Of a DNA stretch of 24,394 nt, positions 1 through 8,393 are shown piece by piece. Under the pieces are notes generated by a model that had not been told where the DNA came from, did no database searches, and saw only the letters and a list, made by a program, of their open reading frames with translations. The stretch covers positions 1 through 24,394 of the forward strand of contig CALAZI010000201.1 in NCBI GenBank assembly GCA_937895955.1, in the 5' to 3' direction. This stretch comes from an uncultured Alphaproteobacteria bacterium (GTDB taxonomy: Bacteria; Pseudomonadota; Alphaproteobacteria; Caulobacterales; Parvularculaceae). The translations under genes were made by a program, and so were the position numbers. How positions within the stretch are numbered: position 1 is the stretch's first letter; each line of letters starts with the position of its first letter.

Positions 1-567
1 GTCGAGGACGCCGGGGATTTTCCAGCGCGTGTCGCCGACGCCGTCGCCGGCGATCCTCATGACCGCCGAGACAAGCTCGTGATCATAGATGCGCCCGTAA
101 TCGGGGCCGGTGACGGCGCGTAGCTCCGTGCGGCCGTCTTCCGTCTCCAGCGTCTTCACCTGCTCGGCACGATGGGTCGTCAGCCCGTATTGCAGATTGA
201 TCGCCGCAAGCGGCGCCGGCAGCTGGCGCAGATAAGACGCCGGCGCGCCGACGAGGGAGCTCAGCTGACCGAAGGACCAATGCGTCGGCGCAACGGGCGC
301 ATCGCGCTCCGGCAGAAGAAGTTCGAGCCGATCGGAATCGTCGCGCGAGGCTTCGAGGCGGATCGCCGCGCTCTCGACCGTGCGCGTCCGGCTCTTCGCC
401 GCGCGCGCCAATACCGACGCCTGAAGATCGGCGAGCGACAGGAACCGCTCGTCATCGGGACGGGAAAACCATTCGGAAGAAACGCGGCCGACGCGCGCGC
501 CACGGGAAACGTCGACTTTATAGCCGCCCGAAGAGTCGGGACAGGCGTCAAGAATTTGCATGGACAT
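1..567 (-). CDS. DUF932 (phage/plasmid-related) protein, 5' part, truncated by window edge
   Basis: The minus-strand frame is open from position 567 to the window edge, giving 189 residues without a stop; the C-terminal part lies outside. It begins MSMQILDACPDSSGG and later has the segments SSEWFSRPDDERF, THWSFGQLSSLVGAP and ITGPDYGRIYDHEL-like TGPDYGRIYDHEL, which I recognise from memory as DUF932 (TIGR03299 phage/plasmid-related) proteins. Their molecular function is unknown; they are carried by phages, plasmids and integrative elements. I chose the ATG at 567 because GGAG sits seven bases upstream; a second in-frame ATG lies at 561. The gene suggests that the left edge of the window touches plasmid- or island-like DNA. 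Family call is fairly sure; function is open. Confidence 0.8.
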   Translation of the reverse strand, partial: MSMQILDACPDSSGGYKVDVSRGARVGRVSSEWFSRPDDERFLSLADLQASVLARAAKSRTRTVESAAIRLEASRDDSDRLELLLPERDAPVAPTHWSFGQLSSLVGAPASYLRQLPAPLAAINLQYGLTTHRAEQVKTLETEDGRTELRAVTGPDYGRIYDHELVSAVMRIAGDGVGDTRWKIPGVLD

Positions 568-876
568 GGGAGAACTCCGCGACGGGCGGCCGCGAGACTC
601 TCTCTTCGACCTCCTAACCCGTCAACCACGACGCCGTCGGACTCTGACCTCTTTCGCAGTCAGACCAGCGCCGGCGGATCGGCCTCCGGTATTCGCCTCG
701 GCCGGTGCGACATGCCGCCGAAAGACGCATTCAATGTTTAACGCATGCTGCTCTCTTGTTTGCGCTATTTACAACGGAAGCTGACGAATGTGATCACCTT
801 CGCTTTTCGGGCTTCTTCATGTCATGGACGCCTTCGACCCGAATATGTCGGCGCACACGTCGAGCGGCTCGAACTG
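568..876. other. Non-coding or degenerate stretch
   Basis: This stretch lies between the start of the DUF932 gene and a doubtful small reading frame. Reading frames that cross it are arginine-rich shadows with no recognisable domain. It should hold the promoter of the minus-strand DUF932 gene, but I could not pick a convincing -35/-10 pair. I see no RNA gene or repeat. Confidence 0.4.
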
Positions 877-1074
877 ATGAGCTTGCCCGTATCAGTCGCC
901 TTGCGGCAGAAGGCGAAGCGCCGTGCTGGCGGCTACGGATCGCAAACCGCAGCGATCGCAACAGCTGCGGACATCCGGACCACCCTCGCCGCGCATCAGG
1001 CGAACAACGAGCTGTATGCGTCCGATACGCCCATCGACGCGGCTCGCCTGGGGCTGGCCGAAAGGTCGAAATAA
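877..1074 (+). CDS. Small hypothetical protein (65 aa), doubtful
   Basis: The frame starts at an ATG (MSLPVSVALRQKAKRRAG) and ends in TAA 35 bases before the MFS gene; it can be extended upstream to an ATG at 745. The composition is protein-like: basic N-terminal third, then an alanine-rich probably helical part (AAIATAADIRTTLAAHQA). Third codon positions are mostly G or C, as in the neighbouring genes. There is no clear ribosome binding site before either start and I do not recognise the sequence. It could be a real small protein, the end of a decayed gene, or chance. Confidence 0.25.
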   Translation: MSLPVSVALRQKAKRRAGGYGSQTAAIATAADIRTTLAAHQANNELYASDTPIDAARLGLAERSK

Positions 1075-1109
1075 TTGGAGACCCGACGTTCGGCGGGCTA
1101 TGATCGCGC

Positions 1110-2432
1110 ATGTTCTCGCCGCTTCGCAACGACGCCTACCGAAATCTCGTTGCCGCGCAGGTCTCGGCGCTGGTCGGGACCGGCCTTGCGACCGTCGCGC
1201 TCGGACTGCTGGCTTTTGACCTCGCGGGCGCGAACGCCGGCCAAGTGCTCGGCATGGTCTTCGGCATCAAGATGATTTGTTACGTGGCGATCGCGCCGGT
1301 CGCGAGCGCGCTCGCCGCAAGAGCCCCGCGCAAAGTCCTTTTGGTCGGGCTGGATCTTGTGCGTGCGGGCGTCGCCGCGGCGCTTCCGTTTGTTTCGGAG
1401 CCTATGCAAATTTACGTGCTGATGGCGTTGCTCTATGCCGCGTCGGCAGCCTTCACGCCGGCCTTTCAGGCGATGATCCCCGACATTTTGCCGGACGAGG
1501 CTGAGTACGCGAAGGCGTTGTCGCTGTCGCGGCTCGCGGCCGATCTCGAAGGCGTGGCGAGCCCGGTGCTGGCGGCGCTGCTCTTGTCGTTTATCGCCTT
1601 CCAGGATCTCTTTGCGGGAACGGCGCTTGGCTTTGTGTTTTCAGCAGCGCTCGTCATTGCCGCGAAACTTCGGTTATCGGCGAAAGCTTCTCCAAGGCCT
1701 TTTCTCAATCGACTGACGAGCGGGCTGAACATCTATTTACGCACGCCGCGATTGCGCGCCTTGATGGCGATGTCGCTGGCGACGGCGGCCGGCGGCGCGA
1801 TGGTGTTTGTCAACACGGTCGTGATCGTGCAGTCAAGGCTCAGGCTTTCTGAACGGGCCGTGACCTGGGCGCTGGCGGCGTTCGGGGCGGGATCGATGTT
1901 CGCGGCCCTCGCCCTGCCGCGCCTTGTCGGGAAGCATTCCGATCTTTCCGTGATGATTGCGGCCGCCGCCTCGCTATCCGTGTTGCTCGCCGCGGAAAAC
2001 TTCTTTGGGCGGACCTATTTTGGCCTTGCGGCGCTGTGGATCGGCCTTGGCGTCGCTTATTCGCTGACCTTAACGCCGGTGGGACGCGTCTTGCGACGCT
2101 CTTCCGATCCGAAAGACCGGCCTGCCTTGTTCGCCGCGCAGTTCGCGCTCTCGCACGCGTGCTGGCTCATGGCCTATCCGGTCGCAGGCTTTGTGAGCGC
2201 CAATGCCGGGATCGAGGCGGCATTCGTCAGCCTCGCGGCGCTCAGCACTTTCGGCGCGCTGGGCGCGGCGATCTTCTGGCCGAAAGACGATGCGCTTGAA
2301 CTCTGGCACAGGCACGACGACCTTGCGCCCGATCACCCGCACCTTGCTGGCGCGGGCGGTGAACTGGGTCTCGCGCACGCGCACGCCTTTCACATCGACG
2401 CCGTCCATCGGCGCTGGCCCAAGGCCAGTTAG
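1110..2432 (+). CDS. MFS transporter with histidine-rich C-terminal tail
   Basis: This 440-residue protein has the hydrophobic pattern of a 12-helix major facilitator, beginning MFSPLRNDAYRNLVAAQVSALVGTG. The short basic loop ARAPRKVLLVGLD after the second helix fits the MFS loop 2-3 position. After the last helix (about residue 390) comes a soluble tail rich in histidine, with WHRHDDLAPDHPHL and AHAHAFHIDAVHRRW. Histidine-rich cytosolic tails are known in metal-related MFS exporters such as the NreB type, so a divalent metal is a reasonable but unproven substrate; proximity to an HME-type efflux operon fits. The gene ends 11 bases before the convergent lipoprotein gene, with no terminator seen between them. 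The family is sure, the substrate is inference. Confidence 0.9.
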   Translation: MFSPLRNDAYRNLVAAQVSALVGTGLATVALGLLAFDLAGANAGQVLGMVFGIKMICYVAIAPVASALAARAPRKVLLVGLDLVRAGVAAALPFVSEPMQIYVLMALLYAASAAFTPAFQAMIPDILPDEAEYAKALSLSRLAADLEGVASPVLAALLLSFIAFQDLFAGTALGFVFSAALVIAAKLRLSAKASPRPFLNRLTSGLNIYLRTPRLRALMAMSLATAAGGAMVFVNTVVIVQSRLRLSERAVTWALAAFGAGSMFAALALPRLVGKHSDLSVMIAAAASLSVLLAAENFFGRTYFGLAALWIGLGVAYSLTLTPVGRVLRRSSDPKDRPALFAAQFALSHACWLMAYPVAGFVSANAGIEAAFVSLAALSTFGALGAAIFWPKDDALELWHRHDDLAPDHPHLAGAGGELGLAHAHAFHIDAVHRRWPKAS

Positions 2433-2443
2433 GTCGCCCAACG

Positions 2444-3145
2444 TCAATTGTTTCTGCTGAAGTCGACTTCAAGTTCATCAACAAGCGCGAGCTCGCTTTG
2501 GACGGTGGACTGGGCTGCATCGACATCCTGTCTATCGACCGCTTCGCGCATTGCGGCGAGGGCCGCGTCAAATCTTGCCGCTAGCGCCGCATCGCTTACG
2601 GAGGAAGCGACTTTCGCCCACACTTCGTCTGCATACGCTGCAGTGGCCGACATTTCGGACCAGCGAGGCGGCGTCGCCTTGGCCAGCGCGTCATAACGGA
2701 AGCCCGCGTAGTCGAGCAGACTGACTTCCCTCGGTATGATCGACGTTTCGTCTTGGGCGCTCACGAGCACCTTGTAGGATTCGACGGCGCCGAGGGCGAT
2801 TTCAGGTCTCGCGCCGTTCGTGATTGCGCGCGCGATCTCCTCCTCGAGCGCATCAAGGCGGTCCGCGTCGGCGGGCTCAAGAATGTCGACAATGCGCGCC
2901 GCCTCGTCGCGCGCCGACTTCCGCAGTCCGTCGAGCTCCTCAGGTGACTTGATGAATGCCGACTCAGTCAGCGCTTCATATGGCTCCGCCGCGGCGAGAA
3001 GCCTTTCATTGCGTTTGCCGGATTCAAGGGCGTCCGCGGCGGCCCGATCCGCCGATTGCCCTGGTGGCGCGTCGATCGAACGCGAACAACCGGGAAGCGC
3101 GCTCCCGATCATGATGGTCAAGGCGATCGCCGCTAAGGTCTTCAT
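2444..3145 (-). CDS. Putative lipoprotein of unknown function (233 aa)
   Basis: The protein begins MKTLAAIALTIMIGSALPGCS, a signal peptide with a lipobox-like LPGC, so lipidation at Cys19 or nearby and envelope location are predicted. The rest is acidic, alanine-rich and probably all helical, with no domain I recognise. The start has good support: AGAGGA lies about six bases before the ATG. It is the last gene of the minus-strand block, 96 bases after the histidine kinase; the gap holds a GC-rich hairpin (about 3184-3198), so it may be transcribed with the efflux operon or alone. A periplasmic accessory or sensor-partner role is possible from position only. Confidence 0.8.
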   Translation of the reverse strand: MKTLAAIALTIMIGSALPGCSRSIDAPPGQSADRAAADALESGKRNERLLAAAEPYEALTESAFIKSPEELDGLRKSARDEAARIVDILEPADADRLDALEEEIARAITNGARPEIALGAVESYKVLVSAQDETSIIPREVSLLDYAGFRYDALAKATPPRWSEMSATAAYADEVWAKVASSVSDAALAARFDAALAAMREAVDRQDVDAAQSTVQSELALVDELEVDFSRNN

Positions 3146-3241
3146 ATTTTAGGTCCTCTTTCTGCATTACCCATTTTTTTGGGCGCCGCCGGGCGGCGAT
3201 GGAATGAAAGCCGGCTGAAGTGCAACGAATCCGCGCGCCGA

Positions 3242-4615
3242 TCAATGATGTTTTGGCGGCTCAGCTATCTTGCCGAATTTGATCCTGACATCGAGGCCCG
3301 GACGCGCGTCGCCGAGAGAAAGTTTCGCGTCATGCTGGGCCGCGATCGCGGCGACAATGCTGAGCCCGAGCCCGGTGCCCGGGGAGCTGCGACTGGCGTC
3401 GAGCCGTGCGAAGGGCTTCACTACCTCGTCTGCCTGATCGAGCGAAACACCCGGTCCGTTATCAGTGACAACAATGGCGGGAGCGTCATCGCTCAAAACG
3501 CCGACGCGGATCTCCGCGCCGGGGGGTGTGTGCCGCATGGCGTTTTCAATCAGATTTGAGATCGCCTGAAACAGGAGATCGCGGTCGCCGACAACAAAAA
3601 CCGGAGCGCTGCTGAAGCCAATGATGCTTCTGCCGGATTGTTCAATATCCGGACGCCAGGCGTCGACCGCCGCTTCGGCGATCGACGCGATATCGACTGC
3701 CGCAAACCGCGTTCGGGCCGCTCCCGCTTCAATTTCGGCAAGACGGAGGATCGCATCGAAGGTTTTGACGATTTCGGACGCCTTTTCATCGGCCGCGCCG
3801 ATCGCCGCGTCTTTTGCGTCGCCCGTCGCCGCCCGCGCGGCCTCGAGCCGCTGGCGCAAATGAAACAGAGGCGTTCGCAGATCATGGGCGACATCGCGCG
3901 AAACGCGCCGGACGCCTGAAACAAGACCGTCAATGCGGTCAAGCATGGCGTTCACGCCAAGTCCGATCGCGTCGATATCGCTTTGGCGCGCGCGCGTGGA
4001 TACCGGAACCCGTGCGGCGAGATCGCCATCGGCGACCGCCTGCATCGTGGCGGTCAGCCGGTTGACGCGTCGCAGGGCGCCGCCAGTGAAATAGAACCCG
4101 ACGATCAGGCTGAGCAAAACGGCGCCGCCGCCGACGGTGAGCAGCGTCTCAATGATCGCGCGCCGAACGACCAGAATCCGATCGAGATCGTCGCCCACGG
4201 AAAGCCTGACGCCGCCGTCAAGACTCTGTGTCAAGACGAGCATCGATTCACGGCCTTCAGCGCCATCGGCGCCGTCTTCGAAATCGAAATGCCGCCAGCC
4301 GTTCGGCCCTTCCATGCCGGCAAGATCGCCGATGAGCCGATTGCCGTCAGCATCGCTCACCCAATATTCGAATGATCCGGGGCGTTCAGCCCTGAACTCG
4401 ATGGCGGCGATCGCCGGCTCCAATCCTTCAAGCCCGATTTCACTGGCGAGCGCGCTGGCCTCCAATTCGATGAGCTTGCGAATTTCGATCTCTGCGGCGG
4501 CGCGCGATCCGGCGTAGGTGAGCGCCGCAGCGGCGGCGAAAGCGCCGACGAGAAGGCCGGAATAGACCAGCGACAATCTGAACGTTGTCGATCGGAGGAG
4601 ACGGTCAATTCGCAC
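3242..4615 (-). CDS. Two-component sensor histidine kinase
   Basis: This 457-residue membrane kinase has two transmembrane segments (about 12-34 and 155-178) enclosing a periplasmic sensor region of roughly 120 residues. A HAMP-like segment follows (about 180-235), then the phosphoacceptor H-box DVAHDLRTPL with His244, the N-box NLIENAMRHTPPG (Asn354/Asn358), the G1 box DNGPG (385-389) and the G2 box GTGLGL (413-418). All residues needed for autophosphorylation are present. It overlaps the response regulator gene by 11 bases, so the two are translationally coupled and almost surely partners. Lying directly behind an RND efflux operon, it probably senses a periplasmic metal or toxic compound and controls that pump. 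The periplasmic part has only one histidine that I noticed, so a metal ligand is not obvious. Confidence 0.95.
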   Translation of the reverse strand: MRIDRLLRSTTFRLSLVYSGLLVGAFAAAAALTYAGSRAAAEIEIRKLIELEASALASEIGLEGLEPAIAAIEFRAERPGSFEYWVSDADGNRLIGDLAGMEGPNGWRHFDFEDGADGAEGRESMLVLTQSLDGGVRLSVGDDLDRILVVRRAIIETLLTVGGGAVLLSLIVGFYFTGGALRRVNRLTATMQAVADGDLAARVPVSTRARQSDIDAIGLGVNAMLDRIDGLVSGVRRVSRDVAHDLRTPLFHLRQRLEAARAATGDAKDAAIGAADEKASEIVKTFDAILRLAEIEAGAARTRFAAVDIASIAEAAVDAWRPDIEQSGRSIIGFSSAPVFVVGDRDLLFQAISNLIENAMRHTPPGAEIRVGVLSDDAPAIVVTDNGPGVSLDQADEVVKPFARLDASRSSPGTGLGLSIVAAIAAQHDAKLSLGDARPGLDVRIKFGKIAEPPKHH

Positions 4616-5279
4616 GGATCACATATCCTGCGCCGCGCACGGTCCTGATCAACGGCGGATCGCCGCCACGATCTATTTTGGCGCGAAGGCGGCTGATGTG
4701 GGTTTCGACAATATTGGTGCCCGGATCAAATTTGAAATCCCAAACCGCTTCCAGCAACATCGTCCGGGTCACGATCTCCCCCGCATGCGCCATCAGATAA
4801 TCCAAAAGCTGGAACTCACGCGCTTGCAGCTCGATTTCTATTCCGCCGCGCATGACGCGCCGTTTCAGCCGGTCAAGCATGAGATCGCCAACCGACAATC
4901 GCGTCTCCTCGTTTGACATCGGAGGACGGCGCAGCAAAGCGTTGACGCGGGCCTTCAGTTCCGAAAACGCAAACGGTTTCACCAGATAATCATCGCCGCC
5001 GGCGTCGAGCCCTTCAACCCGGTCGGCGACCGCGCCAAGCGCGGTCAAGAAGAGCACCGGCGTGCGGCTGCCGCTCGACCGCAAGGCGCGGACGATGGTG
5101 AGGCCGTCGACGCCTGGCAGCATCCGGTCGACGATCAGGAGGTCGGCCGGCGCCTCGAACGCGAGATGAAGTCCGTCAGGACCTGTCGGCGCGAGATCGA
5201 CGACGTGTCCCTCCGCGCGCAGCCCTTTCAGGATGTAGGCGGCGGTTTCTGCGTCGTCTTCGATCAATAGAATGCGCAC
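4605..5279 (-). CDS. OmpR/PhoB-family response regulator
   Basis: An N-terminal receiver domain (acidic pair in ILLIEDD, phosphoacceptor Asp in LLIVDRMLPG, Thr/Ala in FLTAL, Lys in YLVKPFAF) is followed by a winged-helix DNA-binding domain ending RTVRGAGYVIRAN, the usual OmpR/PhoB C-terminus. I chose the GTG at 5279, giving MRILLIEDD, because AGAGA lies nine bases upstream and this is the usual family start; a TTG at 5288 would add three residues. It begins 15 bases after the RND stop codon and overlaps the kinase start, so it belongs to the efflux operon. It probably activates the operon when phosphorylated; I could not identify its binding repeat. Confidence 0.94.
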   Translation of the reverse strand: MRILLIEDDAETAAYILKGLRAEGHVVDLAPTGPDGLHLAFEAPADLLIVDRMLPGVDGLTIVRALRSSGSRTPVLFLTALGAVADRVEGLDAGGDDYLVKPFAFSELKARVNALLRRPPMSNEETRLSVGDLMLDRLKRRVMRGGIEIELQAREFQLLDYLMAHAGEIVTRTMLLEAVWDFKFDPGTNIVETHISRLRAKIDRGGDPPLIRTVRGAGYVIRAN

Positions 5280-5294
5280 GCCAAACAATCTCTT

Positions 5295-8200
5295 TCAGCT
5301 TGTCTGAGGAATTACGCCTGGTCGCGCGGCCGCGCCAGCGCGCCGGTAAGCCAGAATAAGCGGCGGCAGCAGCACGAGGCTGAGGATGGTCGAGGTGGCG
5401 AGACCGCCGAGGATGACTTCGGCCATCGGTCCTTGCACCTCGCGGCCGGCCTCTCCGGAGCCGAGGGCCAGCGGCGCCATGCCGAGCGCCGTCACGAGCG
5501 CCGTCATCAAAATCGGCGCGACGCGTTCGGACGTCGCGCGGATGACGGTTTCAACACTCCACTCGGCGCCTTCGTGCTCGACAAGATGATCGGCGTGCGA
5601 CACCAGCAGGATGGCGTTGCGCGCCGCGATGCCGAACAGCGTCACGAAGCCGACGAGCGCGCCGAGCGACACGACGCCGCCGGTAAGCGCGACCGCCGCG
5701 ACGCCGCCCGCGAGCGCGGAGGGCGCGCTCGACAGGATCAGAATCGCGGGACGGCCGCCGCCGAACGCGAGGATGAGCAGGACCACGACGCCGATCGCGG
5801 CCACGCTGACATTGACGAGGAGTTCGCGCCGCGCCGCCGCCTGCCCTTCCGCGACCCCCGAATATTCGAGATAGACGCCGGGGGGGAGCGCAACCTTGGC
5901 GGCGACGGCCGATTTGATCCGAACGACGAGGCCGGCGACGTCGGCGCCTGACGCATTCGCAGTCACGACCTGCCGACGGCGGCCGCCGTCATGCGTGATC
6001 GTCGCGCGCGATGAGACGAGATCGATCTGCGCAAGATCCGCCAACGGGACTAGCGCGCCGGAAGCGCCGCGCACAAGAATCCGGCCGGCCGCTTCTGGAT
6101 CGTCCATCGCGCGGGGCGTTGTCACCGCGACATCCGAAATGCGCTGGCCGTCGGTCATCTGCGCGACGATCTTTCCCTGAAACGAGGCTTCAATCGCATC
6201 ATAGGCGTCGACGGCGGACACGCCGCGACTGGCGAGCGCGCGGGGGTCGAGATCGATCGCGAGGCTCGGCGAGCCGGGCGGCGTCTTGATCTGCACATCG
6301 ACCGCGCCCGGCGTCGCCGAGACCGCCGCCGCGATCGCCGCGGCGACCCGGTCGAGCTCATTGAGATCGGGGCCATAGGCGCTGATGGCGATCGCCGCTG
6401 TCTCGCCTGACAGCGACTCGCCGATCCGGTCGCCGAGAAAAGTCAGCGCCTCAGACTGTATGCCCGGATATGAATCAAGCACGCGCCTGATATCGCCGAG
6501 GATGCGTTCTTCCTCCTTGCCGCCGACCTTTTCAAGTTCGACATGAAACTCGCTCTGGTTTGGCGGGAACGTGTCTTCGCCGGCTTCCGCGCGGCCAATC
6601 TGCTGTTCAGCGGTCGCAACGCCCGGAATGGCCAGCAGGTCGTGGGTGATGCGCCGGCCGATGTCGAGCATCCAGTCGATCGACGCGCCGCTCGGTCCGT
6701 TGACCGCAAGCACGTAATGCCGCTCGCGAAAAGCCGGCAATAATTCGGCGCCGAGGCGGGTGAAGCCGAGGACCGCGCCTAACCCGAGAACCGCTGTCGC
6801 CGCAACGGCGGCGATGGGGCGCGACATCAGCGGACGCAGCAGGCGCTCATGGCGGCGCTTCAACGCTCTCAGGGGCGCGGGCTCCTCCGGCGGCGCGGCG
6901 TTCTTCAGGAGGAGCAGGGCGAGCGCCGGCGTCAGCGTGATTGCGACGAGGAGCGACGCCAGCGTCGCGAGCAGAAAGGAAGCGGCGAGCGGCGAAAAGA
7001 ACGCACCCTGCAAGCCGGTCAGAAACAATACCGGTGCCATGGTGAGGCCGAGAACGAACGTCGCATAGACAACAGGCGCCCGCACTTCGACCGCGGCGGA
7101 AAGGATGATGTCTGTCGGCGACGCTGCGCCGCGCCCGCGCAGGCGCCGCAGAATATTCTCCGTGCCGATGACGGCGTCGTCGATGACGACGCCGAGCGCG
7201 ACAGCAAGGCCGCCGAGAATCATGGTGTTGATGGTCTGACCGGTCGCGTCGAGAACAATCAGCGCCGCGAGCAGCGAGAATGGAATTGAGACAAAGGCGA
7301 CCAGCGCCACGCGAAGGTCGCGCGTAAAAGCGAGAAGCACGACGGTGATGAAGAACGCGCCGATCAGGAGATCGCTGCGAATTCCGGCAAGCGCCGTTTC
7401 GATGAAATTCGCGGGCCGATGCATCGCCGGATAAAGCGTGACGCCCTGCGCATCGAGAGACGGCTTCAGATCGGCGAGCGCCGCCTCGACGGCTTTCGTC
7501 GCTGTCAGCGTATTGGCGCCGTATTGCGTCGCCAAAGTCAGCAGCACGCCCGGGCGGCCCATGACGAGCGTGTCGCCGAATCTCGGCGCCGGCGCATCGA
7601 CAATATCGGCGATGTCGCGAAGCGTGATCGGCCCCGAAGCCGACGGCGCCACGACCGCAGCTCTCAGATCGACGGCGTTCAAGGCGGCGCCGCGCGGCTC
7701 GACGAGAATCCTCTGCGCGCTCGTGTCGACATAGCCGCCGCCGCGTATCGCCGTCGCGGATTGCACCGCGACGATGACGTCCGACAGCGCCAGGCCCCGC
7801 GCAAGCATATCGGCCTCACGGAGGCGCACTTCGATGCGCCGCAGCTCGCCGCCAAAGATGTTGACGCGGGCGACGCCTCTGGTCGAGAGGAGGCGCGGCC
7901 GCACCGTCCATTGCGCAAGCTCGCGCAATTCCATCGGGCTCAATTGGTCGCTGACCATGCCTATCTTGATGAGGTCCATCGTCGATGACGTGAGGGGCGA
8001 CAGTTTTGGCGCGCCGACGCCGGCGGGCAGGCGGCTCGAAACTTCCGACAGGCTTTCGGCGATCACCTGCCGCGCCCGATAGGGATCTTCGCCGTCACGG
8101 AAGGTGACGTCGATCACCGACAACCCCTGGATCGATTTCGAGCGCACGGCGGCGACGCCGGTGGCGCCGTTGATCGCGTCTTCGAGCGGTCGCGTGACCA

Positions 8201-8390
8201 GAAGTTCGACCTGCCCTGAAGTGAGGCCCGGCGCTTCGACCTGAACGCTCGCCTGCGCCGGCACGAATTCTGGGAACACTTCAAATTCGGCGCGCGCAAG
8301 CAGGATTGCTCCGTAGACGACTATCAATAGCGCGGCCAGCAGGACGAGGCGCGGAAGTTGGAGCGAAAGCCGGACGATCGAGGTGAGCAT
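5295..8390 (-). CDS. RND efflux permease, heavy-metal (HME/CusA-CzcA-like) type
   Basis: At 1031 residues with repeated hydrophobic halves this is a full-length inner-membrane RND proton antiporter. The N-terminal porter segment FPEFVPAQ..EAPGLTSGQVELLVTRPLE..RSKSIQGLSV matches the HME (CusA/CzcA) pattern rather than AcrB. In transmembrane helix 4 the sequence is ALGVVIDDAVIGTENILRRL (398-417). Against CzcA, Asp404 and Glu411 match the second and third acidic positions, while the first acidic residue of the DFG motif is Ala398; an extra Asp405 makes an AcrB-like Asp-Asp pair. It starts four bases after the adaptor stop and is followed by its probable regulators. A metal ion is the family expectation, but the altered helix means the substrate is uncertain. 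Confidence 0.92.
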   Translation of the reverse strand: MLTSIVRLSLQLPRLVLLAALLIVVYGAILLARAEFEVFPEFVPAQASVQVEAPGLTSGQVELLVTRPLEDAINGATGVAAVRSKSIQGLSVIDVTFRDGEDPYRARQVIAESLSEVSSRLPAGVGAPKLSPLTSSTMDLIKIGMVSDQLSPMELRELAQWTVRPRLLSTRGVARVNIFGGELRRIEVRLREADMLARGLALSDVIVAVQSATAIRGGGYVDTSAQRILVEPRGAALNAVDLRAAVVAPSASGPITLRDIADIVDAPAPRFGDTLVMGRPGVLLTLATQYGANTLTATKAVEAALADLKPSLDAQGVTLYPAMHRPANFIETALAGIRSDLLIGAFFITVVLLAFTRDLRVALVAFVSIPFSLLAALIVLDATGQTINTMILGGLAVALGVVIDDAVIGTENILRRLRGRGAASPTDIILSAAVEVRAPVVYATFVLGLTMAPVLFLTGLQGAFFSPLAASFLLATLASLLVAITLTPALALLLLKNAAPPEEPAPLRALKRRHERLLRPLMSRPIAAVAATAVLGLGAVLGFTRLGAELLPAFRERHYVLAVNGPSGASIDWMLDIGRRITHDLLAIPGVATAEQQIGRAEAGEDTFPPNQSEFHVELEKVGGKEEERILGDIRRVLDSYPGIQSEALTFLGDRIGESLSGETAAIAISAYGPDLNELDRVAAAIAAAVSATPGAVDVQIKTPPGSPSLAIDLDPRALASRGVSAVDAYDAIEASFQGKIVAQMTDGQRISDVAVTTPRAMDDPEAAGRILVRGASGALVPLADLAQIDLVSSRATITHDGGRRRQVVTANASGADVAGLVVRIKSAVAAKVALPPGVYLEYSGVAEGQAAARRELLVNVSVAAIGVVVLLILAFGGGRPAILILSSAPSALAGGVAAVALTGGVVSLGALVGFVTLFGIAARNAILLVSHADHLVEHEGAEWSVETVIRATSERVAPILMTALVTALGMAPLALGSGEAGREVQGPMAEVILGGLATSTILSLVLLPPLILAYRRAGAAARPGVIPQTS

Positions 8391-8393
8391 TGC

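Noticed and set aside
3173..3198. GC-rich hairpin with a nearby T run between the kinase and lipoprotein genes
   Set aside because: The T run precedes the hairpin on the plus strand and becomes an A run after it on the minus strand, so it is not an intrinsic terminator for either strand's genes.
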